Notes: generated by a model not told the origin, from the letters alone. Shown: positions 26,311 to 39,612, numbered from the stretch's first letter. The stretch is 64,000 nucleotides of DNA from Proteinivorax hydrogeniformans (GCF_040515995.1 NZ_CP159485.1:2046001-2110000), one strand, 5' to 3'. Program-made: numbers and translations.

Positions 26311-27909
26311 TTATCTTACGTCAATTTGTCTATAATAATATTCCAATATCTCTCGGTAACTATACCCTTCTACTGCCATTTGTCTAGCACCCCATTGGCT
26401 CATGCCAACACCATGCCCCCATCCACTACCATCTAAGGTTATATTATGTGGTCTTGTTGGTAATGAAGTTTTCCCATTTTCAGTAAGTACATACACTTCT
26501 TTTCCATCAACTACAGACGTTTCAGCTTCTCCTAAAACTGTAAAAGCATCACCTGAAACTTGTTTAATACCTAAAGTAGATTGAATAAAAGTATTAGAGT
26601 CCATTTTAACATCAAAAACCCTGCTCCACAAGCGCTGTGAACCACCAGGGGACGTATTGTTATGAAAAGCTCCAAAAATTTGTCCGCTTCTAATCTTAAC
26701 TTCTTCGCCTTGCTCTGAGGTTAGTAGAAGATAATCAACCCTACCACTATCAAATGTTACTACCTCGATGTCTGCAATGTCAAACGAGGAGTCTAAATGG
26801 CCTCTTGAAACTAATTCGTCTTTAAAACCAGCTCTGCCATGTTCATCAACACCTTCAATTACCGTCTCGTAAGCCCAGTCATCCAACATAGATCCAGATC
26901 TTACTGAGTATGGGTCTTTTACTCCTCTTAGGTATGTCAATGTTCCTCCCCAAACATTTTCACTATTTTCTGTATGTCCACCACTATGTGAGTGATATAC
27001 CGCGTCAATCGGGTTTCCATTAAACGTTATAATTTCCCCTTCAGTCTTTTCAATAGCCTCAACAACTCGTGAAGTTTCATGCCTAGAGTTATATCCTCTA
27101 TAAACCTGACTGTTAACAGTGGTACAGACGTTAAAACCTCTACTTTTGTACTTATTCCAGTTTCTAACAGCGTAAGTTCTAGCGGCAACTGTTTGAGCAG
27201 CTAAAGCTTCAATGGGCCAAGAAGGCGACATTTCGTAAGGAACTACGCCTCTTAAGTAAAGCTCCATGTCCAGTTGATTTATCACCTTAAATCCATCATT
27301 TTCTTTAAGAACTTCCATAAAGCCTCTGTATCTCGAGCCATCATTAACAGAGATGAATTCATCATCGCTATGTAAGCGCAGCACGGTATTATTGTCAATT
27401 TGTTCAAAGTAAGCAATTGTGCGCCCCTTGTTTTCAACCTTTACAACCTGACTTGCTACAGAAAAAGAGCTTGCTCTAAGTGAGGGATTTATATCTGTAA
27501 CTTCGTTTGCCCTGTGAGAGGGCACAAGAACATGCCATAGACCATTAAAGCCATAAAAAACAGGCACATTTGAATTTGATAATTGATTGTAAATTTCCCT
27601 AACCTTTGATATATCTGAATCGCTAAAAACCGTTGATGTTTTATTAACATTTGTTAAAGAAAACTCAAACTCTCCCACACCACTATATAAAGGATGTTCG
27701 GCATTATTATAGTTTGCTTTTAATGTATTACTGTTATTGCTATCTAGGTTTACAGTCCTTAAAGCGTTATTGCCAAAAAATAGACCAACCCTTATTTCAT
27801 CATGAGACGCTTCAGCAAACTGGATCCCAGGCCCTGTATAAAAAAAAGAACTGCATATACTTACTACAACTAAAGTTACTAATAATTTGGTATTAAACAT
27901 CCTTTTCAT
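26311..27909 (-). CDS. Secreted SpoIID/LytB-domain protein
   Basis: The 532-aa protein has a signal peptide (MKRMFNTKLLVTLVVVSIC, cleavage around 35), an N-terminal region with SPOR-like or unassigned structure, then the SpoIID/LytB domain: 'GVVPYEMSPSWPIEALAAQ' near residue 217, 'SHSGGHTENSENVW' near 308, and 'GWGHGVGMSQWGARQMA' near 497. SpoIID is a lytic transglycosylase for engulfment; LytB is an amidase enhancer. The gene lies between queA and ruv rather than in the usual spoIID site, so it is best treated as a paralogue in the spore or cell-wall remodelling class. Confidence 0.88.
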   Translation of the reverse strand: MKRMFNTKLLVTLVVVSICSSFFYTGPGIQFAEASHDEIRVGLFFGNNALRTVNLDSNNSNTLKANYNNAEHPLYSGVGEFEFSLTNVNKTSTVFSDSDISKVREIYNQLSNSNVPVFYGFNGLWHVLVPSHRANEVTDINPSLRASSFSVASQVVKVENKGRTIAYFEQIDNNTVLRLHSDDEFISVNDGSRYRGFMEVLKENDGFKVINQLDMELYLRGVVPYEMSPSWPIEALAAQTVAARTYAVRNWNKYKSRGFNVCTTVNSQVYRGYNSRHETSRVVEAIEKTEGEIITFNGNPIDAVYHSHSGGHTENSENVWGGTLTYLRGVKDPYSVRSGSMLDDWAYETVIEGVDEHGRAGFKDELVSRGHLDSSFDIADIEVVTFDSGRVDYLLLTSEQGEEVKIRSGQIFGAFHNNTSPGGSQRLWSRVFDVKMDSNTFIQSTLGIKQVSGDAFTVLGEAETSVVDGKEVYVLTENGKTSLPTRPHNITLDGSGWGHGVGMSQWGARQMAVEGYSYREILEYYYRQIDVR

Positions 27910-27973
27910 TTTTTCTAACCTCTCCTCCTTTGTCTATATAAAATTAATTCGACAAAATGAGAGAAGTTCCTGC

Positions 27974-28180
27974 TTACCTCAGCAAGCGAAATATTAAATT
28001 TAACAAGATAGAAATAATAACCATTGTGGTAATGGGGAAATAAAAAGTTATGTTTTCACCTCTGTGAATAATATCTCCTGGCAAACGACCTAAAGGAGGA
28101 AATTTACCCCCAAGTGTAATATATCCTCCTATAATAACCAATATCAAGCCAAATCCAATCAGAAGCTTTCCGGTATTCAT
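27974..28180 (-). CDS. DUF2905 small membrane protein
   Basis: A 68-aa protein with two membrane helices (about 5-25 and 47-67) flanking the DUF2905 signature 'GKFPPLGRLPGDI'. ATG follows AGGAGG. It is 16 nt after ruvB, as often seen in Clostridia. Function unknown. Confidence 0.88.
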   Translation of the reverse strand: MNTGKLLIGFGLILVIIGGYITLGGKFPPLGRLPGDIIHRGENITFYFPITTMVIISILLNLIFRLLR

Positions 28181-28196
28181 GTTGGATTACCTCCTG

Positions 28197-29177
28197 TTAA
28201 CGCATATGATTATATCCTTTTTCAGTGATCACTCTACCTCTTGGTGTTCTATTGATCATTCCAATTTGCAATAAGAAGGGCTCAATTACATCCTCGATAG
28301 TAGTCGATTCTTCGTTAATAGTAGCGGCTACACTCTCTAGCCCAACTGGCCCACCATCATAGACATCGATCATAGTTTTTAAGACCATTCTGTCTGCATT
28401 GTCTAGCCCGTATTCATCAATTTCTAAAAGATTAAGGCCGCTTTTTGAAATTTCCTCATCTATAATACCCTTGCCCTTGATCTGAGCAAAATCTCTTACC
28501 CGTTTTAAAATTCGATTAGCAATCCTCGGCGTTCCCCTTGATCTACAAGCAATTTCTTTAGCACCAGCTAATGCGATATCAACCTCTAATATCTCTGCTG
28601 TTCTTGTTATAATCTCCACTAAATCCTCTTTCTTATAAAACTCCAATCTTGAGATAATACCAAACCTATCTCTAAGTGGAGAAGATAACGCTCCCGCTCT
28701 CGTCGTAGCCCCAACTAAAGTAAATGGTGGGATATCGATACGTACAGACTGAGCACCTGGTCCTTTTCCTAACATTATATCTAAAGAAAAGTCCTCTAGC
28801 GCTGGGTATAAAATTTCTTCTACAGTTCTATTGAGTCTATGTATTTCATCTATAAAAAGAACATCAAAAGGCTGTAAACTAGACAAAATAGCTGCTAAAT
28901 CACCAGCACGCTCTATGGTTGGACCTGAGGTCACTTTAAAGCCTGCCCCCATTTCATTAGCTATAATATTTGCCAATGTTGTTTTACCAAGACCTGGCGG
29001 TCCGTATAACAGTACATGATCTAAGGGCTCATTTCTTCTTTTTGCAGCTTCTATGAAAATCCTTAAGTTTTCTTTAGCTTTATTCTGACCGATATATTGA
29101 TCAAAACCCTGGGGTCGTAGGCTGAGCTCTTTTGTATCTTCCTGCTGTTTATTAGCTGAAACTATTCTCCCCTCCAT
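28197..29177 (-). CDS. ruvB: Holliday junction branch-migration DNA helicase RuvB
   Basis: RuvB is the motor of RuvAB. The 326-aa AAA+ protein has '[12 protein letters not shown]' near residue 21, Walker [11 protein letters not shown] near 60, Walker B 'FIDEIHR' near 108, sensor-1 'GATTRAG' near 155, and the C-terminal winged helix ending '[11 protein letters not shown]'. Its ATG overlaps the ruvA stop by one nucleotide (TAATG). It is in a ruvC-ruvA-ruvB-DUF2905 run. Confidence 0.98.
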   Translation of the reverse strand: MEGRIVSANKQQEDTKELSLRPQGFDQYIGQNKAKENLRIFIEAAKRRNEPLDHVLLYGPPGLGKTTLANIIANEMGAGFKVTSGPTIERAGDLAAILSSLQPFDVLFIDEIHRLNRTVEEILYPALEDFSLDIMLGKGPGAQSVRIDIPPFTLVGATTRAGALSSPLRDRFGIISRLEFYKKEDLVEIITRTAEILEVDIALAGAKEIACRSRGTPRIANRILKRVRDFAQIKGKGIIDEEISKSGLNLLEIDEYGLDNADRMVLKTMIDVYDGGPVGLESVAATINEESTTIEDVIEPFLLQIGMINRTPRGRVITEKGYNHMR

Positions 29178-29785
29178 TACATTTCACTCCCCTTAGCGAC
29201 CTCTTTTAAAACGGCTTTAATAACCATTGAAACATCACTGGCTCCTTCTGAAATAGCTTTTCGGACTTCCTTTTCAATTTCTCCCTTTTTATACCCCAAG
29301 CTCATTAAACCATTCAACGCTTGGTTATATAGGTTAGGGTCAGTCTCTGCCTTCTCTGGCGTACTTACAGGTATATAGTTGTTTATAGACTCCTTCAGTT
29401 TATCTTTTAAATCAATAACTATTCGCTGAGCAGTTTTCTTGCCTATACCACTTACCTGTGTAAAAGGTTTATAGTCATTATCCTTGAGCGCAGAAACTAT
29501 TTCAATAAATGTTAGTTGATTAACAATAGCTAAGGCACCTTTTGGCCCCACTCCAGACACTGATAGTGCCTGGTTAAATATCTCTAAATCGTCTTTGCTA
29601 GTAAAACCATACAAGGTTGTGCTGTCTTCTTTAACAATATGTTCAGTATGTAGAAAAATTTCTTGACCTATTGTAGCTGCCACCTTGATGCTGGGGACAT
29701 AAACCTTATAACCTAAATTTCCACAGTCAATAACCAAGTTATCTTCATTTATAGCATGAACCTCTCCTCGAATAAATGCTATCAA
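29177..29785 (-). CDS. ruvA: Holliday junction DNA-binding protein RuvA
   Basis: RuvA forms the tetramer that holds the junction and recruits RuvB. The product starts MIAFIRGEV, as in other RuvA proteins, from a TTG at 29785 that is 9 nt after AAAGGAGG; the upstream ATG at 29794 overlaps that binding site and is unlikely. 202 aa, with an OB fold, two helix-hairpin-helix motifs ('[10 protein letters not shown]' and '[12 protein letters not shown]', about 70-120) and the C-terminal RuvB-contacting domain. The TTGA overlaps the ruvC stop. Confidence 0.96.
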   Translation of the reverse strand: MIAFIRGEVHAINEDNLVIDCGNLGYKVYVPSIKVAATIGQEIFLHTEHIVKEDSTTLYGFTSKDDLEIFNQALSVSGVGPKGALAIVNQLTFIEIVSALKDNDYKPFTQVSGIGKKTAQRIVIDLKDKLKESINNYIPVSTPEKAETDPNLYNQALNGLMSLGYKKGEIEKEVRKAISEGASDVSMVIKAVLKEVAKGSEM

Positions 29786-30288
29786 CGACTCCATCCTCCT
29801 TTTTGAGCAACTACATTCATAGCTGAAAAATTATTATGACATATAGCTATAGCAAGACCGTCAGCTGCATCATCAGGTCTTGGAATTTTTTCTAAGTTTA
29901 AAAGCGTCTTAACCATTGTTTGTACTTGTGGCTTTGTCGCCCTTCCATAGCCTACGACACCTTGTTTAATCTGTAGTGGAGTATATTCATGAAGTTTAAC
30001 ACCTTTCTTTAATATAACCATTAAAATAACTCCTCTAGCCTGTGCGACAGTTATTGCAGTTTTAACATTTTTATTAAAAAAAAGCTCTTCTACAGCTACT
30101 ACGTCGGGCTTATACATATCTATTAACTTTTCTAAAGAATTTGCTAAACTTAACAGTCTTTGCGGCTCTTCTAAGTCTTTACTAGTTTCTATAGTTCCAT
30201 AATCTATGGCCTTTAGCTTGTGGTTTTCCTTCTTTACTATTCCGTAGCCTAAAATTGCAATACCAGGGTCTAAACCTAGGATAATCAT
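29782..30288 (-). CDS. ruvC: Holliday junction resolvase RuvC
   Basis: An endonuclease that resolves Holliday junctions. The 168-aa protein has the acidic catalytic residues in 'GLDPGIAILGYG' (D7), 'VAVEELFF' (E about 68) and the C-terminal 'RPDDAADGLAIAICH' (about 137-140). ATG follows GGGGG. First gene of the ruvCAB run; the overlap with ruvA is 4 nt. Confidence 0.97.
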   Translation of the reverse strand: MIILGLDPGIAILGYGIVKKENHKLKAIDYGTIETSKDLEEPQRLLSLANSLEKLIDMYKPDVVAVEELFFNKNVKTAITVAQARGVILMVILKKGVKLHEYTPLQIKQGVVGYGRATKPQVQTMVKTLLNLEKIPRPDDAADGLAIAICHNNFSAMNVVAQKGGWSR

Positions 30289-30338
30289 ATCTTTTCCCCC
30301 TCTCCATTAACATTTTACCCTAATAATGCAAAACACGC

Positions 30339-30376
30339 AAAAAGCTGCTGACTTGAATAGCCAGCAGCTTTTTAAA
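30339..30376 (-). terminator. Terminator after the BofC-like gene
   Basis: A 12-bp stem (aaaaagctgctg / cagcagcttttt) with an 11-nt loop, starting just past the stop at 30380 and separating this gene from ruvC. Confidence 0.9.
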
Positions 30377-30379
30377 ACA

Positions 30380-31120
30380 TTAAGAAGCATAATTCTCTAA
30401 AATATCTATTAAATCACCCAATGATTCTATTCTTCCCTCATCTTCTAACATTCCAATTGCATCTGCTCTAATTTCTAGATCTAAAAATTGAATCAAAGGC
30501 TGGCTATGAACTGGCTTGTCTTTAAATAAAGTTAACTTTCCTCTGAAAACCCCTATATATAGTTCATAGCTATTATCTAGCGGGATTCCCTCCTGAAATT
30601 TTTGTAACTGCTCTTGATCACCTACAAAATTAACGATATTTTCAAGCCTTTCAGTTTCATTACCTATCTTTGGATGGCCTTTATAAAATACCAAGCTTGT
30701 ACCTTCTATTTTTGCGTATTTGTACTCTAAACAATTTGAGCAAAATTCTTCTTCACTCTGTTTAAGTATCAAAATTTCCTGATTAGTTACTTGCTTAGGT
30801 TCTAAATTAGGATATTGTTCCTTAATCTCTTCATTAAAATCTCTAATGGTTTCACCTGAGAACCTTCCTTCAAAGTATTTAGCTTTTTTTGGGTCGTTAA
30901 CTTCGCCACACACTTCGCACTTATAAATAACCTTTACCACTAAGTCATCTTTAAAGGTTGGAGGCTCATCTTCGTTAGTTGGTATGCTAACATTTTCTTG
31001 CTCAATATCAGGTGCAGATGCTGGGAGCAAGTACAAAAATGAAGCTATTAAAACAATAAGCAAAGCAACCAATATAACTATAACAGCGTAAAATTTCACT
31101 AATCTTCCTTTATAAATCAT
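30380..31120 (-). CDS. BofC-like membrane-anchored protein with two CxxC pairs
   Basis: A 246-aa protein with one N-terminal helix (about residues 8-33), then an extracytoplasmic part. Its C-terminal about 65 residues resemble the BofC C-terminal domain ('ELYIGVFRGKLTLFKDKP...', ending 'LGDLIDILENYAS'). Position also supports it: B. subtilis bofC lies beside ruvA. BofC restrains SpoIVB in sigma-K activation. Unlike standard BofC it has CEVCGE (about 68-73) and CSNC (about 129-132), a possible zinc or thiol site. ATG 31120 follows GGGGTGA; the open frame extends further to 31168. Confidence 0.65.
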   Translation of the reverse strand: MIYKGRLVKFYAVIVILVALLIVLIASFLYLLPASAPDIEQENVSIPTNEDEPPTFKDDLVVKVIYKCEVCGEVNDPKKAKYFEGRFSGETIRDFNEEIKEQYPNLEPKQVTNQEILILKQSEEEFCSNCLEYKYAKIEGTSLVFYKGHPKIGNETERLENIVNFVGDQEQLQKFQEGIPLDNSYELYIGVFRGKLTLFKDKPVHSQPLIQFLDLEIRADAIGMLEDEGRIESLGDLIDILENYAS

Positions 31121-31125
31121 AAAAA

Positions 31126-31156
31126 TCACCCCACAGGTATTATTTACCATGGGGTG
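31126..31156 (-). promoter_or_regulatory. Hairpin covering the ribosome binding site of the BofC-like gene
   Basis: In the RNA the SD GGGGTGA pairs with an upstream CACCCC (7-bp outer stem at 31127-31133 with 31150-31156, plus a 4-bp inner stem). The ATG at 31120 begins 6 nt after the stem. Opening of this stem would be needed for initiation, so translation may be temperature-, ion- or coupling-dependent (inference). Confidence 0.6.
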
Positions 31157-31174
31157 ACAGATATACATATAACT

Positions 31175-31894
31175 TTATTCGACATTTGTGTAGATATTTT
31201 GCACATCATTATGATCATCTAGAACCTCTTCTAATTTCTCCATCTTTTCTAAGTCAGATTCACTTAGACTCACGGTGTTTTCCGGGACCATAGAAACCTC
31301 TTCAACTTCTAATTTATAATCATTATCTTCTAAAGCTTTTTTTACCGTCTCGAACTCTTCCGGCTCGCAGGTTATTTGGAAAATCTCGTCAGTTGATTTT
31401 ACATCTTCAGCTCCTGCTTCTAAGGCAACAAGAAGTAGTTCATCTTCCTCAACTTCATCGTTTTTTTCAACAACAAACAAGCCTTTTCTATGAAACATCC
31501 AAGAAACACAGCCTGACTCACCTAAATTACCATTATTTTTAGAAAATATATGCCTTATTTCACCAGCTGTTCTATTCCTGTTATCTGTTAAAATATCTAA
31601 CATTACAGCAGCCCCACCAGGACCATATCCTTCATATACAATTTCCTCAAAGTTTTTGCCGTCTAAGTCTCCTGTTCCTCTTTTAATCGCACGTTCGATG
31701 TTATCATTAGGCATATTATTTGATTTAGCTTTTTGGATTGCTAGTCTTAATTTAAAGTTGGTGTCAGCATCAGTACCTCCCTGTTGCACAGCCACCATTA
31801 TTTCTTTGGATATTTTAGTGAAAATTTTTCCTCTCTGCGCATCTTGTCGTGACTTTTTATGCTTTATATTAGCCCATTTTGAATGTCCAGCCAT
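31175..31894 (-). CDS. yebC: YebC/PmpR-family protein
   Basis: A 239-aa protein with the full YebC pattern: 'MAGHSKWANIKHKKSRQDAQRGKIFTK' start region, 'AKSNNMPNDNIERAIKRGTG' near 54, 'YEGYGPGG' near 84, and an acidic C-terminal part. Family members act as transcriptional regulators, and some (YeeI/YebC2 type) relieve ribosome stalling at proline motifs; which applies here is not decidable. ATG follows AAGGGGA. Confidence 0.95.
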   Translation of the reverse strand: MAGHSKWANIKHKKSRQDAQRGKIFTKISKEIMVAVQQGGTDADTNFKLRLAIQKAKSNNMPNDNIERAIKRGTGDLDGKNFEEIVYEGYGPGGAAVMLDILTDNRNRTAGEIRHIFSKNNGNLGESGCVSWMFHRKGLFVVEKNDEVEEDELLLVALEAGAEDVKSTDEIFQITCEPEEFETVKKALEDNDYKLEVEEVSMVPENTVSLSESDLEKMEKLEEVLDDHNDVQNIYTNVE

Positions 31895-31971
31895 CTTTAT
31901 TGCATCCCCTTTCAGTTGCTAAAAATGTACTATGTTATTTTATCATACGAAAGAAGGCTTGACAAAGGAGG

Positions 31972-32703
31972 TTAAAACTTTAGCGGACCGATATCTTTAT
32001 ATTGAGCAAAAGTTTGTCTTTTATGCTCAGTGGCTTTATACTTACTAATAATCTTCTCCCTTACTTTTGGATCAACTTCTTTACCGTCTAAAAAGTCATC
32101 AACATCACTGTATCGAATTCCTAGCTCTTGCTCATCGGTTTGTCCTTCCCATAAGCCTGCAGATGGGGGTTTGTTAATTATCTCTTGAGGTATATTAAGC
32201 TCTCGAGCCATATCAAAAACTTGATGTACTTTAAGGTCAGATATGGGGTTTACATCTGATCCACCATCCCCATATTTTGTAAAATAACCCAACACTATCT
32301 CAGCTCTGTTTCCGGTTCCTAAAACTAAATAATTTTTTTGTTGTGCTATAGCATAAAGAGTTGTCATTCTTAGTCTTGGTTTAATATTACTTTTAGCCTG
32401 GTCATTTAATGGCTCTTTTACCGATTCTAAAATAGTATCATAAGATTTAGACAAATCAACAACTTCATACTCCACTTCCAAGGCTTCACAAAGTTTCTTT
32501 CCGTGTTCAACATCTTCTTTTAAGGAATAGCAAGGCATGATTACGCCATAAACGTTATTAGGAAAAGCTCTTTTAGCCAAAGCCGCAACTACAGCGCTAT
32601 CTTTCCCGCCGCTAATCCCCAATATTAGACCATCGGATTTAGCTTGTTTGACATATTTTTGTAAAAACTTTACTCTGCTATCTATTTCCAGGTTATGACT
32701 CAT
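31972..32703 (-). CDS. nadE: NH3-dependent NAD+ synthetase
   Basis: The enzyme amidates deamido-NAD+ with ammonia and ATP. The 243-aa protein has the P-loop 'GISGGKDSAVVAAL' near residue 30, 'GTGNRAEIVLGYFTKYGDGGSDVNPI' near 128, and 'PPSAGLWEGQTDEQELG' near 178. There is no N-terminal glutaminase domain, so free ammonia is used. It overlaps the DUF523 gene by 11 nt. Confidence 0.96.
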   Translation of the reverse strand: MSHNLEIDSRVKFLQKYVKQAKSDGLILGISGGKDSAVVAALAKRAFPNNVYGVIMPCYSLKEDVEHGKKLCEALEVEYEVVDLSKSYDTILESVKEPLNDQAKSNIKPRLRMTTLYAIAQQKNYLVLGTGNRAEIVLGYFTKYGDGGSDVNPISDLKVHQVFDMARELNIPQEIINKPPSAGLWEGQTDEQELGIRYSDVDDFLDGKEVDPKVREKIISKYKATEHKRQTFAQYKDIGPLKF

Positions 32704-33151
32704 TAAAATCCTCCTCTGTTAATACTTTAATGTTATTCTTTTTGAACAAAGCCGCAGTCACGCCGTCTCCATTTTTTAGCCTGCCACAAAACTGACCATC
32801 GTAGATCTTTCCACTACCACAGGATGGGCTTTTGGCTTTTAATACAGAAACTTTTACGTTGTTTTCTTTTGCTAACTGATAAGCCTTTTGGGCACCTTCT
32901 AAAAAATTTTTTGTAACATCATTTCCAAGTTTATTAACTACAGAGCCTTCACCCTTTAGTATATCTTGACCATCACCTTGTTGCAACTCTGAAGGAGGTC
33001 GTGGGGTTGGTAAGCCTCCTAAAACTTCAGGGCAAGCTAAAATAACTATTTTATCTCGACAAAACTCCGTTACTGCTTTATTGTAATTGTTTGATCCATT
33101 GTATTTACATGACAAACCTAGTAAACAACTACTAACTAACACTTTGGCCAT
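32693..33151 (-). CDS. DUF523 family protein
   Basis: A 152-aa protein with the DUF523 pattern 'SSCLLGLSCKYNG' at residues 7-19, 'ILACPEVLGGLPTPRPPSE' near 36-54 and 'VLKAKSPSCGSGKIYDG' near 100. The conserved cysteines suggest a metal or Fe-S site; the function is unknown. ATG lies within the end of the DUF2225 gene (20-nt overlap), and its own stop overlaps nadE, so the three are coupled. Confidence 0.9.
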   Translation of the reverse strand: MAKVLVSSCLLGLSCKYNGSNNYNKAVTEFCRDKIVILACPEVLGGLPTPRPPSELQQGDGQDILKGEGSVVNKLGNDVTKNFLEGAQKAYQLAKENNVKVSVLKAKSPSCGSGKIYDGQFCGRLKNGDGVTAALFKKNNIKVLTEEDFNES

Positions 33152-33836
33152 CGCTTTGTTCTTCCTTTTTAACTTTTTCTTTTACTTCGTTCCATCTTTC
33201 TCGTGCCTTTTTCTCAATCGATTGATGCAAAGATCTTTCTTTATGTTCTGTAACTTTTGAGAACCAACGAATCGCATCGTGATTTTTCCCTGTTCTGGCA
33301 GAAAGCTCACCGATTAAATATATAATGTAAACCTCAGGCTGTTCATATCCGCTGAGCTTACCATTTTCATAAGCCTGTTTATAATACTTTTTAGCTGTTC
33401 TTAAAAATTTATACTCCTGGGCTCCGTCATTTTTATATCTGAAAAACCAAGCTAACCTTAAAGATAGACCAGCTAAAACAAGGTCATGCTCTTCTATAGT
33501 TTGCGCAGAAATGAAAGCTAGCTTATATGCCTCTATGGCCGGTCCAATACATCGCGCCATTGAATATTTATGACGTTTATACCATTTAGAAGCTAACGGT
33601 TTAAAAGCTTGCTTTTGTTCATCCTTAAGTTTGGTAGAAAAGTTCTTCGTAAAAGAAAATCCGCAGTTAGGGCATACAAAGACCTCATAAAAAAAAGGAT
33701 TTTCCCCTTTATAATATGTACAAAAATCACTATCTTGATTTTGTTTGACGACCTTACTGGTCTTAACTTTTAAGCTTTCAAAACTACTTTCGCAATATAA
33801 GCAATCGACACTTACATTATACAAAGGTGTCCCCAT
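33132..33836 (-). CDS. DUF2225 family protein
   Basis: A 234-aa protein with an N-terminal zinc-ribbon-like pair (CLYC near residue 11 and CPNCGFSF near 54), then an alpha-helical, TPR-like region (about 70-215) rich in tyrosine and alanine ('EAYKLAFISAQTI', 'YIIYLIGELSARTGK'). This is the DUF2225 layout; the function is unknown. ATG follows AGGAGG, and it heads the DUF2225-DUF523-nadE run. Confidence 0.88.
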   Translation of the reverse strand: MGTPLYNVSVDCLYCESSFESLKVKTSKVVKQNQDSDFCTYYKGENPFFYEVFVCPNCGFSFTKNFSTKLKDEQKQAFKPLASKWYKRHKYSMARCIGPAIEAYKLAFISAQTIEEHDLVLAGLSLRLAWFFRYKNDGAQEYKFLRTAKKYYKQAYENGKLSGYEQPEVYIIYLIGELSARTGKNHDAIRWFSKVTEHKERSLHQSIEKKARERWNEVKEKVKKEEQSDGQSVS

Positions 33837-34030
33837 TAAAATCCCTCCTAGTTTATATAAGTACTACTTCTATAATTTTCTATATTTTTCCTGCTCAAAA
33901 ATAGTTACATTTTAAAGTCAGATGCAGGCTTTAGTAGGAGCAGATGGAGACTAAGGTCCGCACTCAGAGATTAACAAGTCAGATTCTTTAAGAGAACTAG
34001 CTTTGTGTTTATAAAGAGTTGCTTATTAAC

Positions 34031-34071
34031 AAAAAAAAGCACCTAACCAAATAATATGGTTAGGTGCTTTT
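34031..34071 (-). terminator. rRNA operon terminator
   Basis: A stem aaagcacctaacca / tggttaggtgcttt (14 bp) with a short AT-rich loop, followed on the minus strand by eight or more T. It begins 4 nt after the 5S 3' end. Confidence 0.95.
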
Positions 34072-34074
34072 GCG

Positions 34075-34193
34075 TACCCAGCGACGTCCTACTCTTCCAG
34101 GGGGTAAACCCCAAGTACCATCGGCGCTGAAGAGCTTAACTGCGGTGTTCGAGATGGGAACCGGTGGATCCTCTTCGCTTTTGTCACTGGATA
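34075..34193 (-). rRNA. rrf: 5S ribosomal RNA
   Basis: About 119 nt. The two ends pair (TATCCAG with CTGGGTA), and the internal 'GAAGAGGATCCACC', 'CCCATCTCGAACACCGCAGTTAAG' region and 'GTAGGACGTCGC' agree with bacterial 5S. The ends are set by the terminal helix. Confidence 0.95.
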
Positions 34194-34237
34194 AATTACC
34201 ATAAGGAATAAAACTAAGTCATTATCTAAACTAAGTT

Positions 34238-38905
<4,668 letters not shown>

Positions 38906-39047
38906 TAGTTTATGAAAAGCTAAAATTTAGCTCAACTTACTTAAATAATAAAAAAGAAATTAACTTTAAACCTTACTGGCTTTTGCATTAGCTGTTCAAT
39001 TTTCAAAGACCTAATTTGTTTGCCGCCGTGTTTCAGCGACAAGTAAT

Positions 39048-39076
39048 ACTATACCATTTATTCGTTTTTGTGTCAA
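39048..39076 (-). promoter_or_regulatory. rRNA promoter P2
   Basis: Perfect -35 TTGACA (39071-39076), a 17-nt spacer and -10 TATAGT (39048-39053), followed by a GTCGCTGAAAC..GGCGGCAAA leader, roughly 140 nt before the 16S 5' end. Confidence 0.88.
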
Positions 39077-39144
39077 CAACTTTTTTATTTTTTTTAAAAG
39101 CTGTTGAATATTTTTGCCGCCGCTTGTTTCAGCGACAGTTATAT

Positions 39145-39173
39145 ACTTTACCATCATTTTTACCAAAGGTCAA
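39145..39173 (-). promoter_or_regulatory. rRNA promoter P1
   Basis: -35 TTGACC (39168-39173), a 17-nt spacer and -10 TAAAGT (39145-39150), followed by a second copy of the GTCGCTGAAAC..GGCGGCAAA leader. It lies 97 nt upstream of P2, with the same geometry, as expected from a tandem duplication. Confidence 0.82.
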
Positions 39174-39299
39174 GGATTTATGCGTGGAAAATAATGGGGA
39201 CCGTTTTGGTGGTCAGCGGATAGCAGGTAGCGGATAGGAAAACCTAAAACCAGTTGGATGGTTGGATAGTTAGATAGGAAAACCTTGTAATGAGACCCC
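39174..39299. other. Non-coding, low-complexity stretch upstream of the rRNA promoters
   Basis: No gene is visible. It contains short tandem words (ggatag repeated, and two copies of 'ataggaaaacct' about 47 nt apart), so it looks like decayed repeat DNA. Confidence 0.6.
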
Positions 39300-39389
39300 A
39301 ATGGCTGTAGGGGAGCAGTGTCTGCTCCCGAACATTATGTCCCACGTATCTCAGTGGGACTGTTCTTCCTTACATATATGGTAACAAAT
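39300..39389. repeat. Hairpin-rich dispersed repeat, copy A
   Basis: A 90-bp unit with two hairpins (gggagcag/ctgctccc and gtccca/tgggac). It matches copy B at 39516-39604 with about six substitutions and one indel. Confidence 0.85.
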
Positions 39390-39515
39390 AAAAGACCCAA
39401 ATGATAAAAACCTAGGGACAATGGGGACTGGTATGCTGTCCCATCGTTTCCCAATGGGACTGTCGTACCTGTCCCCTCTGTCCCGAGATGGCATGACCTA
39501 GATGGAACAACCCTA

Positions 39516-39604
39516 AATGGCGTAGGGGAGCAGTGTCTGCTCCCGAACATTATGTCCCACGTATCTCTGTGGGACGGTTACTGCTTACATATATGGTAGC
39601 AAAT
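39516..39604. repeat. Hairpin-rich dispersed repeat, copy B
   Basis: An 89-bp unit matching copy A in the same orientation. Between the copies (about 39410-39490) lie further gtccca/tgggac words, a degenerate third copy. It ends just before the yunB stop. Confidence 0.85.
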
Positions 39605-39612
39605 CAAAAGAG

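Noticed and set aside
39335-39550. A 71-codon minus-strand open frame between the repeats
   Set aside because: It lies over repeat units and hairpins, has no SD and its codons are those of repeat DNA (runs of V/P/S/G); not a credible protein.
39300-39604. Possible CRISPR array
   Set aside because: Only two long copies with differing hairpin content and a 126-nt gap, no short regular repeats and no cas genes.
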